From assembly GCA_903896745.1 (NCBI GenBank), contig CAITZA010000052.1:1-39012 (forward strand): DNA of 39,012 bases, read 5' to 3'. A program made the position numbers and the translations under genes. This DNA is from an uncultured Desulfomonile sp. GTDB taxonomy: Bacteria > Desulfobacterota > Desulfomonilia > Desulfomonilales > Desulfomonilaceae. Shown piece after piece: positions 1 through 6,325 of this stretch (positions within the stretch are counted from its first letter, which is position 1; every line of letters starts with the position of its first letter). Under the pieces are notes generated by a model. That model was not told the DNA's origin, ran no database searches, and saw only the letters and a list, made by a program, of their open reading frames with translations.

Positions 1-1129
1 AAGCATTGTTGACGCTGGTTAGGGATGCCTGGTAATCAATGACCTCCGGAACGCAAAATATGGAGTCGTCCAGGTCCTGGATTCCCAGCCAATGGTTGCT
101 GGCCAATCTCAGCGTATCCCAGATACGTCCCCTGATCTTGTCCAGCCGCATCAAACTTGAACCGCACGGACAGTCTTCAGCGATAAATCTCGACAGGTCT
201 GCTGTCCGGTAGCGAATTAAAGGCATGGCTTCCCTGGTAAGGGTAGTGAAGACAACTTCACCAATTTCGCCGGCATCCCTTATTTCTCCTGATTCGGGAT
301 CTACAATTTCAAAATACAGGTCCGATTCGGTCAGATGGTATCCATTACGATTTTCACATTCCACGCCGCCTTCAAATCCCATTTCGGTAGAACCGTAATG
401 GCAGAAGACGTTGCATCCCCAGGTAAGTTGCAACTCCGTCACAATGCCAGGCGACACGTAATCGGAAGCAAGCAGGACGCTTTTTATGGTAGATCTCCCG
501 ATCGATGAACCCTGTTTGTGACGCGCCAGGCTAAGAATATTAGTCGGAATTCCAACTACCACATCTGTTTTGTGAAGCATTATTTCCCTGATCGCATCGG
601 ACGGATCCTGAACAAGGCCATATATAAAACCCTCTGCCGGAATTCTCCGAAGCGAGCGTGCCAGCAGTTCACCGACACTGTCAGGTGTTTTTCCCGGCAT
701 CATTATCATTACTTTCTGACCGGGCTCAGTAAACGTGGTCATCCCATGGTGAAAAAAATCAACGGTTCGCTCCAGATCATTAGATGAAAAATAGACCCTA
801 AGGTTCTTTTTTAGGGGCCCAGGAACATTCAGAGTTACTACCCGCTCTACGAGGCTTTGGGAGGCGCATAGGAATTGAGCGCCGCAAAATTCCAGATCGT
901 CCACTGTGGTAAACGGAATTCTTGAAAAGTCCGAAATGTCTCTGAGATCGTCAACTGGAAAACCGGACAGTTTTTTGCGGTAAAAGGGGCTTTGAGAACT
1001 AGCGTAAGAAACCGTATCCCTCAGTTTGTGGAGGCGATAAGCTTTTAGATCAGAAAGAGACAACCCTTCGCCTGGACCTTCCAATGACGTCTTTTTAGCG
1101 ATCCATGAATCCAGGGGTGAAGTCTTCAT
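1..1129 (-). CDS. PaaK-like AMP-dependent CoA ligase (DVU_1553-like), 3' end outside window
   Basis: The reading frame stays open from an ATG at 1129 to the window edge (at least 376 residues), so the C-terminus is missing. It resembles phenylacetate-CoA ligase-type adenylating enzymes: an N-terminal SPFYRKKL stretch, an aromatic A5-like motif HYGSTEMG and an A7-like motif RYRTADLSRF (normally YRTGD). The A3 phosphate-binding loop, usually TSGTTGPPKK, reads TLNVPGPLKK here, so its Ser/Gly/Thr residues are lost while the spacing is kept. The start codon overlaps the stop of the radical SAM gene as ATGA, which fixes the start and implies translational coupling. By family it would adenylate a carboxylate and form a thioester; with this loop, activity is uncertain. 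The position matches DVU_1553 in the D. vulgaris cluster order as I recall it. Confidence 0.8.
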   Translation of the reverse strand, partial: MKTSPLDSWIAKKTSLEGPGEGLSLSDLKAYRLHKLRDTVSYASSQSPFYRKKLSGFPVDDLRDISDFSRIPFTTVDDLEFCGAQFLCASQSLVERVVTLNVPGPLKKNLRVYFSSNDLERTVDFFHHGMTTFTEPGQKVMIMMPGKTPDSVGELLARSLRRIPAEGFIYGLVQDPSDAIREIMLHKTDVVVGIPTNILSLARHKQGSSIGRSTIKSVLLASDYVSPGIVTELQLTWGCNVFCHYGSTEMGFEGGVECENRNGYHLTESDLYFEIVDPESGEIRDAGEIGEVVFTTLTREAMPLIRYRTADLSRFIAEDCPCGSSLMRLDKIRGRIWDTLRLASNHWLGIQDLDDSIFCVPEVIDYQASLTSVNNA

Positions 1130-2499
1130 CGTATATGTCGCCCCCTGTAGAGAAAAGAACCATCCGAACTCGTCAGGTTATAGGCGCAAAAGGGAACAAT
1201 CCTGCCGGACTCCCCCACTACATGAATGCAGCAATCTTTCAGTCGTTCGACATCCAGATTCCAGATATCCTGGAAAGCCATTGCGGAGACGCACAGCATG
1301 TGTGTCCGTGAACGCTCAAGCAAGGTATCCCAAGGACCGAAGCTGATTCCGGCATCACCCTGCGTGTAACCTGCCGAACCGGATTTGCTCCAGTTTGTCG
1401 CTACGAATTTTCGTGTCTTGAATGCGCCGTCTTCCGCTTTTTCCGGCGCCATCGATCGTTTGAACGAGCCGCGCCTTGTTAAGGGAACCAAGTCTCCGTC
1501 AGGCATCAGAACAAAGGAGCCGTGAAAGGAACACATCGAATTTTCGCATCCGGGTGGGTTGAAATTCTCCATCCTAATGGCGCCTGATGTCTGAATTTCA
1601 ATCATTGCCATCAATTCCGGCAAGGTTAAACGCTGCTCATCCAAAGGCTTGCTTGGGTATCTCCCGAAATAGCTTACCGGCTGAAAGTGGACTCCCCTGA
1701 CTACATTGAGGTTTTCGGCGGCGAATCTGATAATGGCGCCAATGGCGCCGGTGTTGACGCCTGGAACCAAAGTAGGAACCAGGACCACCCCGAGGCCAAC
1801 TTCTCCACAATTTTCTATGGCTTCCAACTTGGCATTGAGGATTTCTCTTCCTCTCAGTTTCATGTAAATCTGATCGCTGACACCGTCAAACTGCAGGAAA
1901 ACCGAAGATAATCCAGCCTCTTTGAGGGCGATCAAATAGCTCCGATCATGAGCTATGCGTAATCCGTTAGTGTTAAGTTGGATGAATTTGAATCCCATCG
2001 AACGGCCTAACGCGACTATCTTTGGAAGATCGTCACGCATGGTAGGCTCTCCACCGGAAAGCTGAATATTGCAAGCCCCTCCGGATGACAAGAGTGTCTG
2101 ATACCAATCCCGAATGACACTCAGAACCGGGTCCGGGGATGGTTTCGTGCTGGCGTCCGCAAAACAATAGGCGCAGTTGAGATTACACCTGCCCGTTATT
2201 TCCAGCAAAGCAGTGCAAGTCTGCTGACGATGCCCGGCGCAAAGTCCACAGTCAAAAGGGCAACCTCTTTGCGCACCCGTGTTGGGAATAGGATTAACGT
2301 AGGGAATTTTGGGCCTGAACCATTCTGAAAGAGAAGGGGCGCCCCTCCATACTAAAGTAGATGATTCCCCATGATTGGGACACGACTTCACCAGATATAC
2401 GTCCTGACCCTTCATGACTCGTCGCGCGGGTATCTTGCAGAAACATTCTGGGCAAAGACTTTGTGTATTGGAATCCCCGGATTCCAACTCTCTCCCCAT
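1126..2499 (-). CDS. trsS: radical SAM protein, MJ0619/Tes-like (TrsS family, DVU_1554-like)
   Basis: This 457-residue protein has three cysteine-rich parts. An N-terminal metal-binding segment contains C16, C19, C21 and a CPNHG motif at about 40-44. A second segment, GCPFDCGLC, lies at about 79-87 and has a CX3CX2C pattern of its own. The radical SAM motif CNLNCAYC is at 105-112, followed by SGGEPT. The layout matches the MJ0619/tetraether-lipid-synthase (Tes)-like radical SAM family. The bacterial members I recall as TrsS sometimes carry selenocysteine near the N-terminus; this one has Cys codons and no in-frame TGA. A conserved Cys-Cys pair sits near the C-terminus (KDCC). The ATG shares one base with the preceding stop (TAATG), and its own stop overlaps the ligase start. 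The substrate is unknown; the neighbours suggest a role linked to the molybdenum aldehyde oxidoreductase. Confidence 0.85.
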   Translation of the reverse strand: MGRELESGDSNTQSLCPECFCKIPARRVMKGQDVYLVKSCPNHGESSTLVWRGAPSLSEWFRPKIPYVNPIPNTGAQRGCPFDCGLCAGHRQQTCTALLEITGRCNLNCAYCFADASTKPSPDPVLSVIRDWYQTLLSSGGACNIQLSGGEPTMRDDLPKIVALGRSMGFKFIQLNTNGLRIAHDRSYLIALKEAGLSSVFLQFDGVSDQIYMKLRGREILNAKLEAIENCGEVGLGVVLVPTLVPGVNTGAIGAIIRFAAENLNVVRGVHFQPVSYFGRYPSKPLDEQRLTLPELMAMIEIQTSGAIRMENFNPPGCENSMCSFHGSFVLMPDGDLVPLTRRGSFKRSMAPEKAEDGAFKTRKFVATNWSKSGSAGYTQGDAGISFGPWDTLLERSRTHMLCVSAMAFQDIWNLDVERLKDCCIHVVGESGRIVPFCAYNLTSSDGSFLYRGRHIR

Positions 2500-2939
2500 T
2501 ACTTGCCCTCCGAAAGATCGAACCCATGGTCGGTAAGTATCGATTTCACCCTGTCATAGGTTTTTGTGACAATCCCCGGACATCTGGCTTTTTGATTTGC
2601 CGGGCTATCGTTAAGAATCTGTGAACAATGAATACCGCCATAACATCCTGCAAACTCTTCCGAAAACCATTCATATAATTCTGGGATCATGAGATTGAGC
2701 CTGGGATCTGGTTCCTCTTCCGGTAGGCCTCTTCCCGAATACAGAGCCAACAGGCAGGCGCCACCAGTCAAAGCGCCGCAGATGTCTCCACAGAATCCTA
2801 CACCTCCGGCCAAACCCTCCATCGCCCTGACCAGATCTGAGTTCTGTTTCCCCTGAGCGTCCAATCCAAGCCTGATCAGTATTTGACTGCAGTGAAAACC
2901 TTGACTGGATAATTCCAGCATTCGTAACAATTCCTCCAT
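2499..2939 (-). CDS. C_GCAxxG_C_C family redox protein (DVU_1555-like)
   Basis: From the ATG at 2939 the protein has 146 residues. It contains the signature GFCGDICGALTGGAC plus further spaced cysteines (FHCSQI near the start, a second HCSQI later, and RCPG near the end), as in C_GCAxxG_C_C proteins, which are thought to bind metal or Fe-S and to act in redox reactions. A longer frame opens at 3041 but would overlap the methyltransferase gene by about 80 bp. The 2939 ATG has an AGGA-type ribosome site, begins just before the conserved part and lies 20 bp after the methyltransferase stop, so I prefer it. The stop shares a base with the radical SAM start. The two HCSQI motifs suggest an internal duplication of the cysteine element. 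Confidence 0.8.
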   Translation of the reverse strand: MEELLRMLELSSQGFHCSQILIRLGLDAQGKQNSDLVRAMEGLAGGVGFCGDICGALTGGACLLALYSGRGLPEEEPDPRLNLMIPELYEWFSEEFAGCYGGIHCSQILNDSPANQKARCPGIVTKTYDRVKSILTDHGFDLSEGK

Positions 2940-2959
2940 CAAGTCTGGTCCTCGCTTCT

Positions 2960-3715
2960 TTAGTTGGTCTCTGAAATATTCTTTTGCGCCACCAGCAGAT
3001 AATAGCCGGGTCTGGTTTCCTGTATCCAATCCGATAAACATGATGTAGCCGTTTGGCCGTTGGACATCAAATTCCAGAATTCCTTCATCGAACCATTTTC
3101 AAGGATCCAGCGCACAGCAAAATCCTTGAGCAATTGGGAATAATCTTCCCAATAAATAATCCTGAATCCACACCCAGCCAGCCGATCCACGATCTCTGGT
3201 TGACCAATCGCCCCGCTGAGACAGCAACCCTGAGCCAATTCAACATGATTTTCGGCCCCTGAATCATTCCTGAGGTAGACGTCTGTTAACAATAACTTGC
3301 CGTCCGGCCTCAAAACCCTGAATAGCTCTTCAAGAAAAACCTTGGAATACGAGATTACCGACAAACAGCATTCCGAGATCACCCCATCAAACGAGCTATC
3401 TCTTAAAGGTAGAAAACCGACATCTGCATTCACAATATCGTCCACGTAATGAACGGTTTTTGCCAGACTCAACAATTTTGAAGATTTATCAATCCCAAAG
3501 GCCTGAAAGTCAGGATGTTTCTGCCGGAGGTAATCCAGCGTTACCCCTGAACCGCATCCCACATCCAGTATCCTGGAGCCAGAAGGCAAACTAGCCACTT
3601 CCATCAGTCTTTGTGTTAACGCCAACCCTCCAGGCCTGATACCGCTTTTTGCAACGGGGTTAGGCCCAAGCCACTCATAAAACTTTCCAGCTTCAGAATG
3701 ATTCAGCCTATTCAC
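2960..3715 (-). CDS. trsM: class I SAM-dependent methyltransferase (TrsM, DVU_1556-like)
   Basis: This is a 251-residue Rossmann methyltransferase with motif I ILDVGCGSG at about 44-52, an acidic residue after beta-2 (FGIDKS), a post-I aspartate region (IVNADVGFLP) and the motif II region GVISECCLSVI. The start is GTG and overlaps the stop of the upstream redox gene as GTGA. It sits in the middle of the coupled operon with the radical SAM enzyme and the C_GCAxxG_C_C protein. The arrangement and gene order match the DVU_1556/TrsM family as I recall it. The methyl acceptor cannot be read from the sequence; a small metabolite or cofactor precursor made by this cluster is an inference. Confidence 0.85.
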   Translation of the reverse strand: MNRLNHSEAGKFYEWLGPNPVAKSGIRPGGLALTQRLMEVASLPSGSRILDVGCGSGVTLDYLRQKHPDFQAFGIDKSSKLLSLAKTVHYVDDIVNADVGFLPLRDSSFDGVISECCLSVISYSKVFLEELFRVLRPDGKLLLTDVYLRNDSGAENHVELAQGCCLSGAIGQPEIVDRLAGCGFRIIYWEDYSQLLKDFAVRWILENGSMKEFWNLMSNGQTATSCLSDWIQETRPGYYLLVAQKNISETN

Positions 3716-3924
3716 TTGTCTTCCAGTAGTTTCTCTATTTCGGCCATCTTGGTCATGGCCAGAACCTCAGGGATGAAAACCTGTCCACATTTCGAGCATG
3801 TCGGTAACTCAACTGGATAGCCGCTGCCCATATACTGAACTTCCACCCGTTTCATGACAAGTTCCAGGCCACACTCGCCACACATCCATTGCGAAAAATC
3901 ATCTCTGCTTACATATTCCGTCAC
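3712..3924 (-). CDS. small zinc-ribbon/rubredoxin-like redox protein (DVU_1557-like)
   Basis: This 70-residue protein has two CxxC knuckles, MCGECG at about 14-19 and TCSKCG at about 42-47, typical of a rubredoxin-like or zinc-ribbon fold. The C-terminal half is helical (EVLAMTKMAEIEKLLEDK). It begins at GTG, overlapping the upstream oxidoreductase stop as GTGA, and its own stop overlaps the methyltransferase GTG in the same way. It is likely an electron carrier or metal-binding adaptor for the cluster's enzymes. It matches the small DVU_1557-type redox protein in size and position. Whether it binds iron or zinc cannot be told from sequence. Confidence 0.8.
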   Translation of the reverse strand: MTEYVSRDDFSQWMCGECGLELVMKRVEVQYMGSGYPVELPTCSKCGQVFIPEVLAMTKMAEIEKLLEDK

Positions 3925-6248
3925 AGTGTGGCTTCCTCCACAACTTGCATCCGGTGGCTATAGGCGTTGTGAATGACAAATCCGTCCTCATGCGGTGAAT
4001 ACTCTACCCAGTATGTTACTTTGGCAGGCGTATGATGAGCCAGGAAGTGTCCATTGGACTTGTTGAGCAGCCTCCGACCGGTTTTCTGCGTCTGGTTGAT
4101 CACTATCTTCAGGTCGTCCTCCAGAATCATGCGGTCTGTCATCAGGTCCTTGACTTCAGTCGATATATGGAGCTTTATCATGTCATAATCCGTTGCGATG
4201 GACATCTTTTCATTCCAAAAACTTCTTAACATGCTGATTTTCAGGAAACGGCGCCTTTCTCTTATTAACGAGAAATTGACCGGTCTATTAAACGCTTCTC
4301 CGTCCTCATTTCCACTAAAAACCATATCAAGTAGGTGGTAAGTTTTCTTTCCCTGAGACAGGAAATGATCCTTGCACACGGCGCAGTAAGCAAGGTAAGC
4401 ATTGTCAGAAATTTCAATACGGTTTTTTATGACCCTACTAGATAGGTCCTTGTTTGCAAAGCACATTAATCCACCATAACCGCAACATTCTGTAAAACGC
4501 CCATGCAAGGGCAATTCCTCGATCCTGACACCTAGTTTTAGCAGAATGTTTCTGACCGCTCGCTGCGTTTGCGGTTCATTGCGTGATGCACACGGATCAT
4601 GAACGCAGACTGTTAAGCCTGACAGGTTATCTCTGACCGGAGGCAGACCGCAACTGTCCATGATCTCCCACAATGAAAGCAATTTCTTTTTAGGCATCGC
4701 CTTCTTTAATATTGAATGACAGGACGAGCATGCGGTTATCAATATTGGGCGACCCATCTCAACCCAGTGTGAATTCAATGACGCTATGTTTTCAGCAAAG
4801 CGATCTTCCTTGCCTGCCCAGTCTGCTGGAGCTCCACAGCAGGACAGCATGATCCCAACGCCTCCATTAAGTCGTTCAGTGAGATACTTGTAGGTTAACT
4901 CCACATTCTTCGGAGAAGACCCTCCCAGTCGGCATCCGGGGAAAAACATATATGCGCTCGAATTCATGGACGGTTGATGCCTGGCAAAAGAACACTCTTC
5001 ACTACAGCAAAAATCCATGTCCCGAATAGCGAACTCGTGGGCTGAAGGGGGCATCTTGCCCTGCCGGTTCATAATCTGTCTAGCGCTCCTGCAAACTTGC
5101 CCCATGTTCAGGTCCCCGGGGCATACCTCCTCGCACAGACCACACAAGCTGCACGAATTCGTCAGCTTGTTCCCGTGTCGCTGTCCCATGACTATGGAAA
5201 GATTGTTGTATATCCTCCTCACATACTTTCTGGGGTATGCCCCGAAAGTTGAAAGGAATTCACAAACCTTTACACATTCCAGACATTCACATTGCAAGCA
5301 ACGTGAGGCCTCATCAATGGCTTCTATCGATGAGTACCCCTCATGATGTTCCCCTGATGGAGTACGGAATGAAGACCCAAGACTATCCGTGTTCGTAAAA
5401 AGTCTTGTCTGATATGGTCCTTCATTAATTCTGGAAGCCGTTAGGGACACGCCCTCCAGGAAGCGGTCTATGGATATGGCAGCCCTTCTTCCATCCAAGA
5501 TAGAGGTTATGGGGGAATATGCCTGGTTGGGTCTGACTAAGCCTCCTCCCACAAATAATCTTTCTGTTTGTGTGGAGAGCGTAAGCGGATCAATCTTGAG
5601 GTCTGTTATAAAGTTCCGAAGTTTTGGGTCCTCGACGGCCAAGTCCCCCATGCCGAGGTAGATTGCGCTGTATTCATCCGTTAAATCATTGGTTGAAAAA
5701 TTAACTCCAAATTTCTGGTTGAACCGGATGTCAAGTCTCGAATCCTGCAATACCGCAAAATCGCCGTCTATATCCTCTTCGACCAATCCATGCCCGAGGA
5801 ATTCCCTGACTTTCCCTCCAAGTTGGTCTCGCCCCTCAAGTATGACCACCTCATAACCTTTTTTCAAGAGATCAAAAGCGGCGGTCAGGCTGCTAAGACC
5901 TGCCCCAACAACAGCCACTCGAAAGCCCTTGGCGGCAAGTGGTCTCATTTTGGTTTTTTTACTCGAACCAAATGAAAGGGCAGCCTTTTCCAAGGCCCGT
6001 ATCTCAATAGAATCCCCCGATTCTGTTCTCTTGCAGGAAGATTCACAAGGACGATCACAAATGCGACTGACGATTCTGGGAAATGGGACTGTTTTTGTTA
6101 CGGTTGCAAGGGCGGTGTCAAAATCACCTTTTGAAATGGCCGAACACATAGCCCTGACATCGACATGTATCGGGCATGAGGCCACGCACCAGGGTGAACA
6201 CTCCTGAATACATCTGTCCTCTAGTTCCCTGAGATCTGTCTGATTCAT
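3921..6248 (-). CDS. FAD-dependent Fe-S oxidoreductase with GltD-like and HdrD/CCG domains (DVU_1558-like)
   Basis: The 775-residue protein is modular. Residues 13-73 hold cysteines of a glutamate-synthase-type Fe-S domain (CIQECSPWC, CDRPCESSC). Residues 110-265 form an FAD-binding fold with GAGLSS at 115-120 and a closing LFVGGG motif at about 231-236. The usual second dinucleotide fold for NAD(P)H between them is absent: only about 30 residues separate YLGMG from LFVGGG. Residues 317-380 carry two 4Fe-4S cysteine sets (CLQCECLECVKVC, CSLCGLCEEVC). Two CCG domains follow (C439, CCG at 470-472, CSSC at 507-510; then a repeat with ECCGYGG and CAVC), as in HdrB/HdrD and GlpC. The protein is probably a cytoplasmic electron-transfer hub that does not use NAD(P)H directly. 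It is the first gene of the coupled run after the terminator behind mop. Confidence 0.85.
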   Translation of the reverse strand: MNQTDLRELEDRCIQECSPWCVASCPIHVDVRAMCSAISKGDFDTALATVTKTVPFPRIVSRICDRPCESSCKRTESGDSIEIRALEKAALSFGSSKKTKMRPLAAKGFRVAVVGAGLSSLTAAFDLLKKGYEVVILEGRDQLGGKVREFLGHGLVEEDIDGDFAVLQDSRLDIRFNQKFGVNFSTNDLTDEYSAIYLGMGDLAVEDPKLRNFITDLKIDPLTLSTQTERLFVGGGLVRPNQAYSPITSILDGRRAAISIDRFLEGVSLTASRINEGPYQTRLFTNTDSLGSSFRTPSGEHHEGYSSIEAIDEASRCLQCECLECVKVCEFLSTFGAYPRKYVRRIYNNLSIVMGQRHGNKLTNSCSLCGLCEEVCPGDLNMGQVCRSARQIMNRQGKMPPSAHEFAIRDMDFCCSEECSFARHQPSMNSSAYMFFPGCRLGGSSPKNVELTYKYLTERLNGGVGIMLSCCGAPADWAGKEDRFAENIASLNSHWVEMGRPILITACSSCHSILKKAMPKKKLLSLWEIMDSCGLPPVRDNLSGLTVCVHDPCASRNEPQTQRAVRNILLKLGVRIEELPLHGRFTECCGYGGLMCFANKDLSSRVIKNRIEISDNAYLAYCAVCKDHFLSQGKKTYHLLDMVFSGNEDGEAFNRPVNFSLIRERRRFLKISMLRSFWNEKMSIATDYDMIKLHISTEVKDLMTDRMILEDDLKIVINQTQKTGRRLLNKSNGHFLAHHTPAKVTYWVEYSPHEDGFVIHNAYSHRMQVVEEATL

Positions 6249-6270
6249 ACGGTGGCGCCATTTAATATGA

Positions 6271-6312
6271 TTAAAAAATTATATGGCCCGGGAGGTAGTT
6301 CTACCCGGGCCA
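6271..6312 (-). terminator. rho-independent terminator after mop
   Basis: Read on the minus strand, a perfect 8-bp GC stem (GGCCCGGG pairing with CCCGGGCC, 6285-6292 with 6304-6311) is followed by ATATAATTTTTTAATC. It lies 14 bp past the mop stop and 23 bp before the start of the next gene. It separates mop from the maturation or partner genes, either as a full stop or as a read-through attenuator. A TATAAT within the tail (6278-6283) could also serve as a -10 box for the downstream genes, but no good -35 is visible. Confidence 0.8.
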
Positions 6313-6325
6313 CTGTGAAAGACCG

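Noticed and set aside
518-787. Plus-strand open frame of 89 codons near the left end
   Set aside because: It is antisense to the partial ligase, whose frame stays open for over 370 codons with family motifs.
1126-2499. Selenocysteine (in-frame TGA) in the radical SAM gene
   Set aside because: The frame has Cys codons at the N-terminal positions and no internal TGA; no SECIS-like hairpin needs to be invoked.
2499-3041. Longer C_GCAxxG_C_C protein starting at 3041
   Set aside because: It would overlap the methyltransferase gene by about 80 bp, and the extra N-terminus is not conserved-looking; the ATG at 2939 has a ribosome site.
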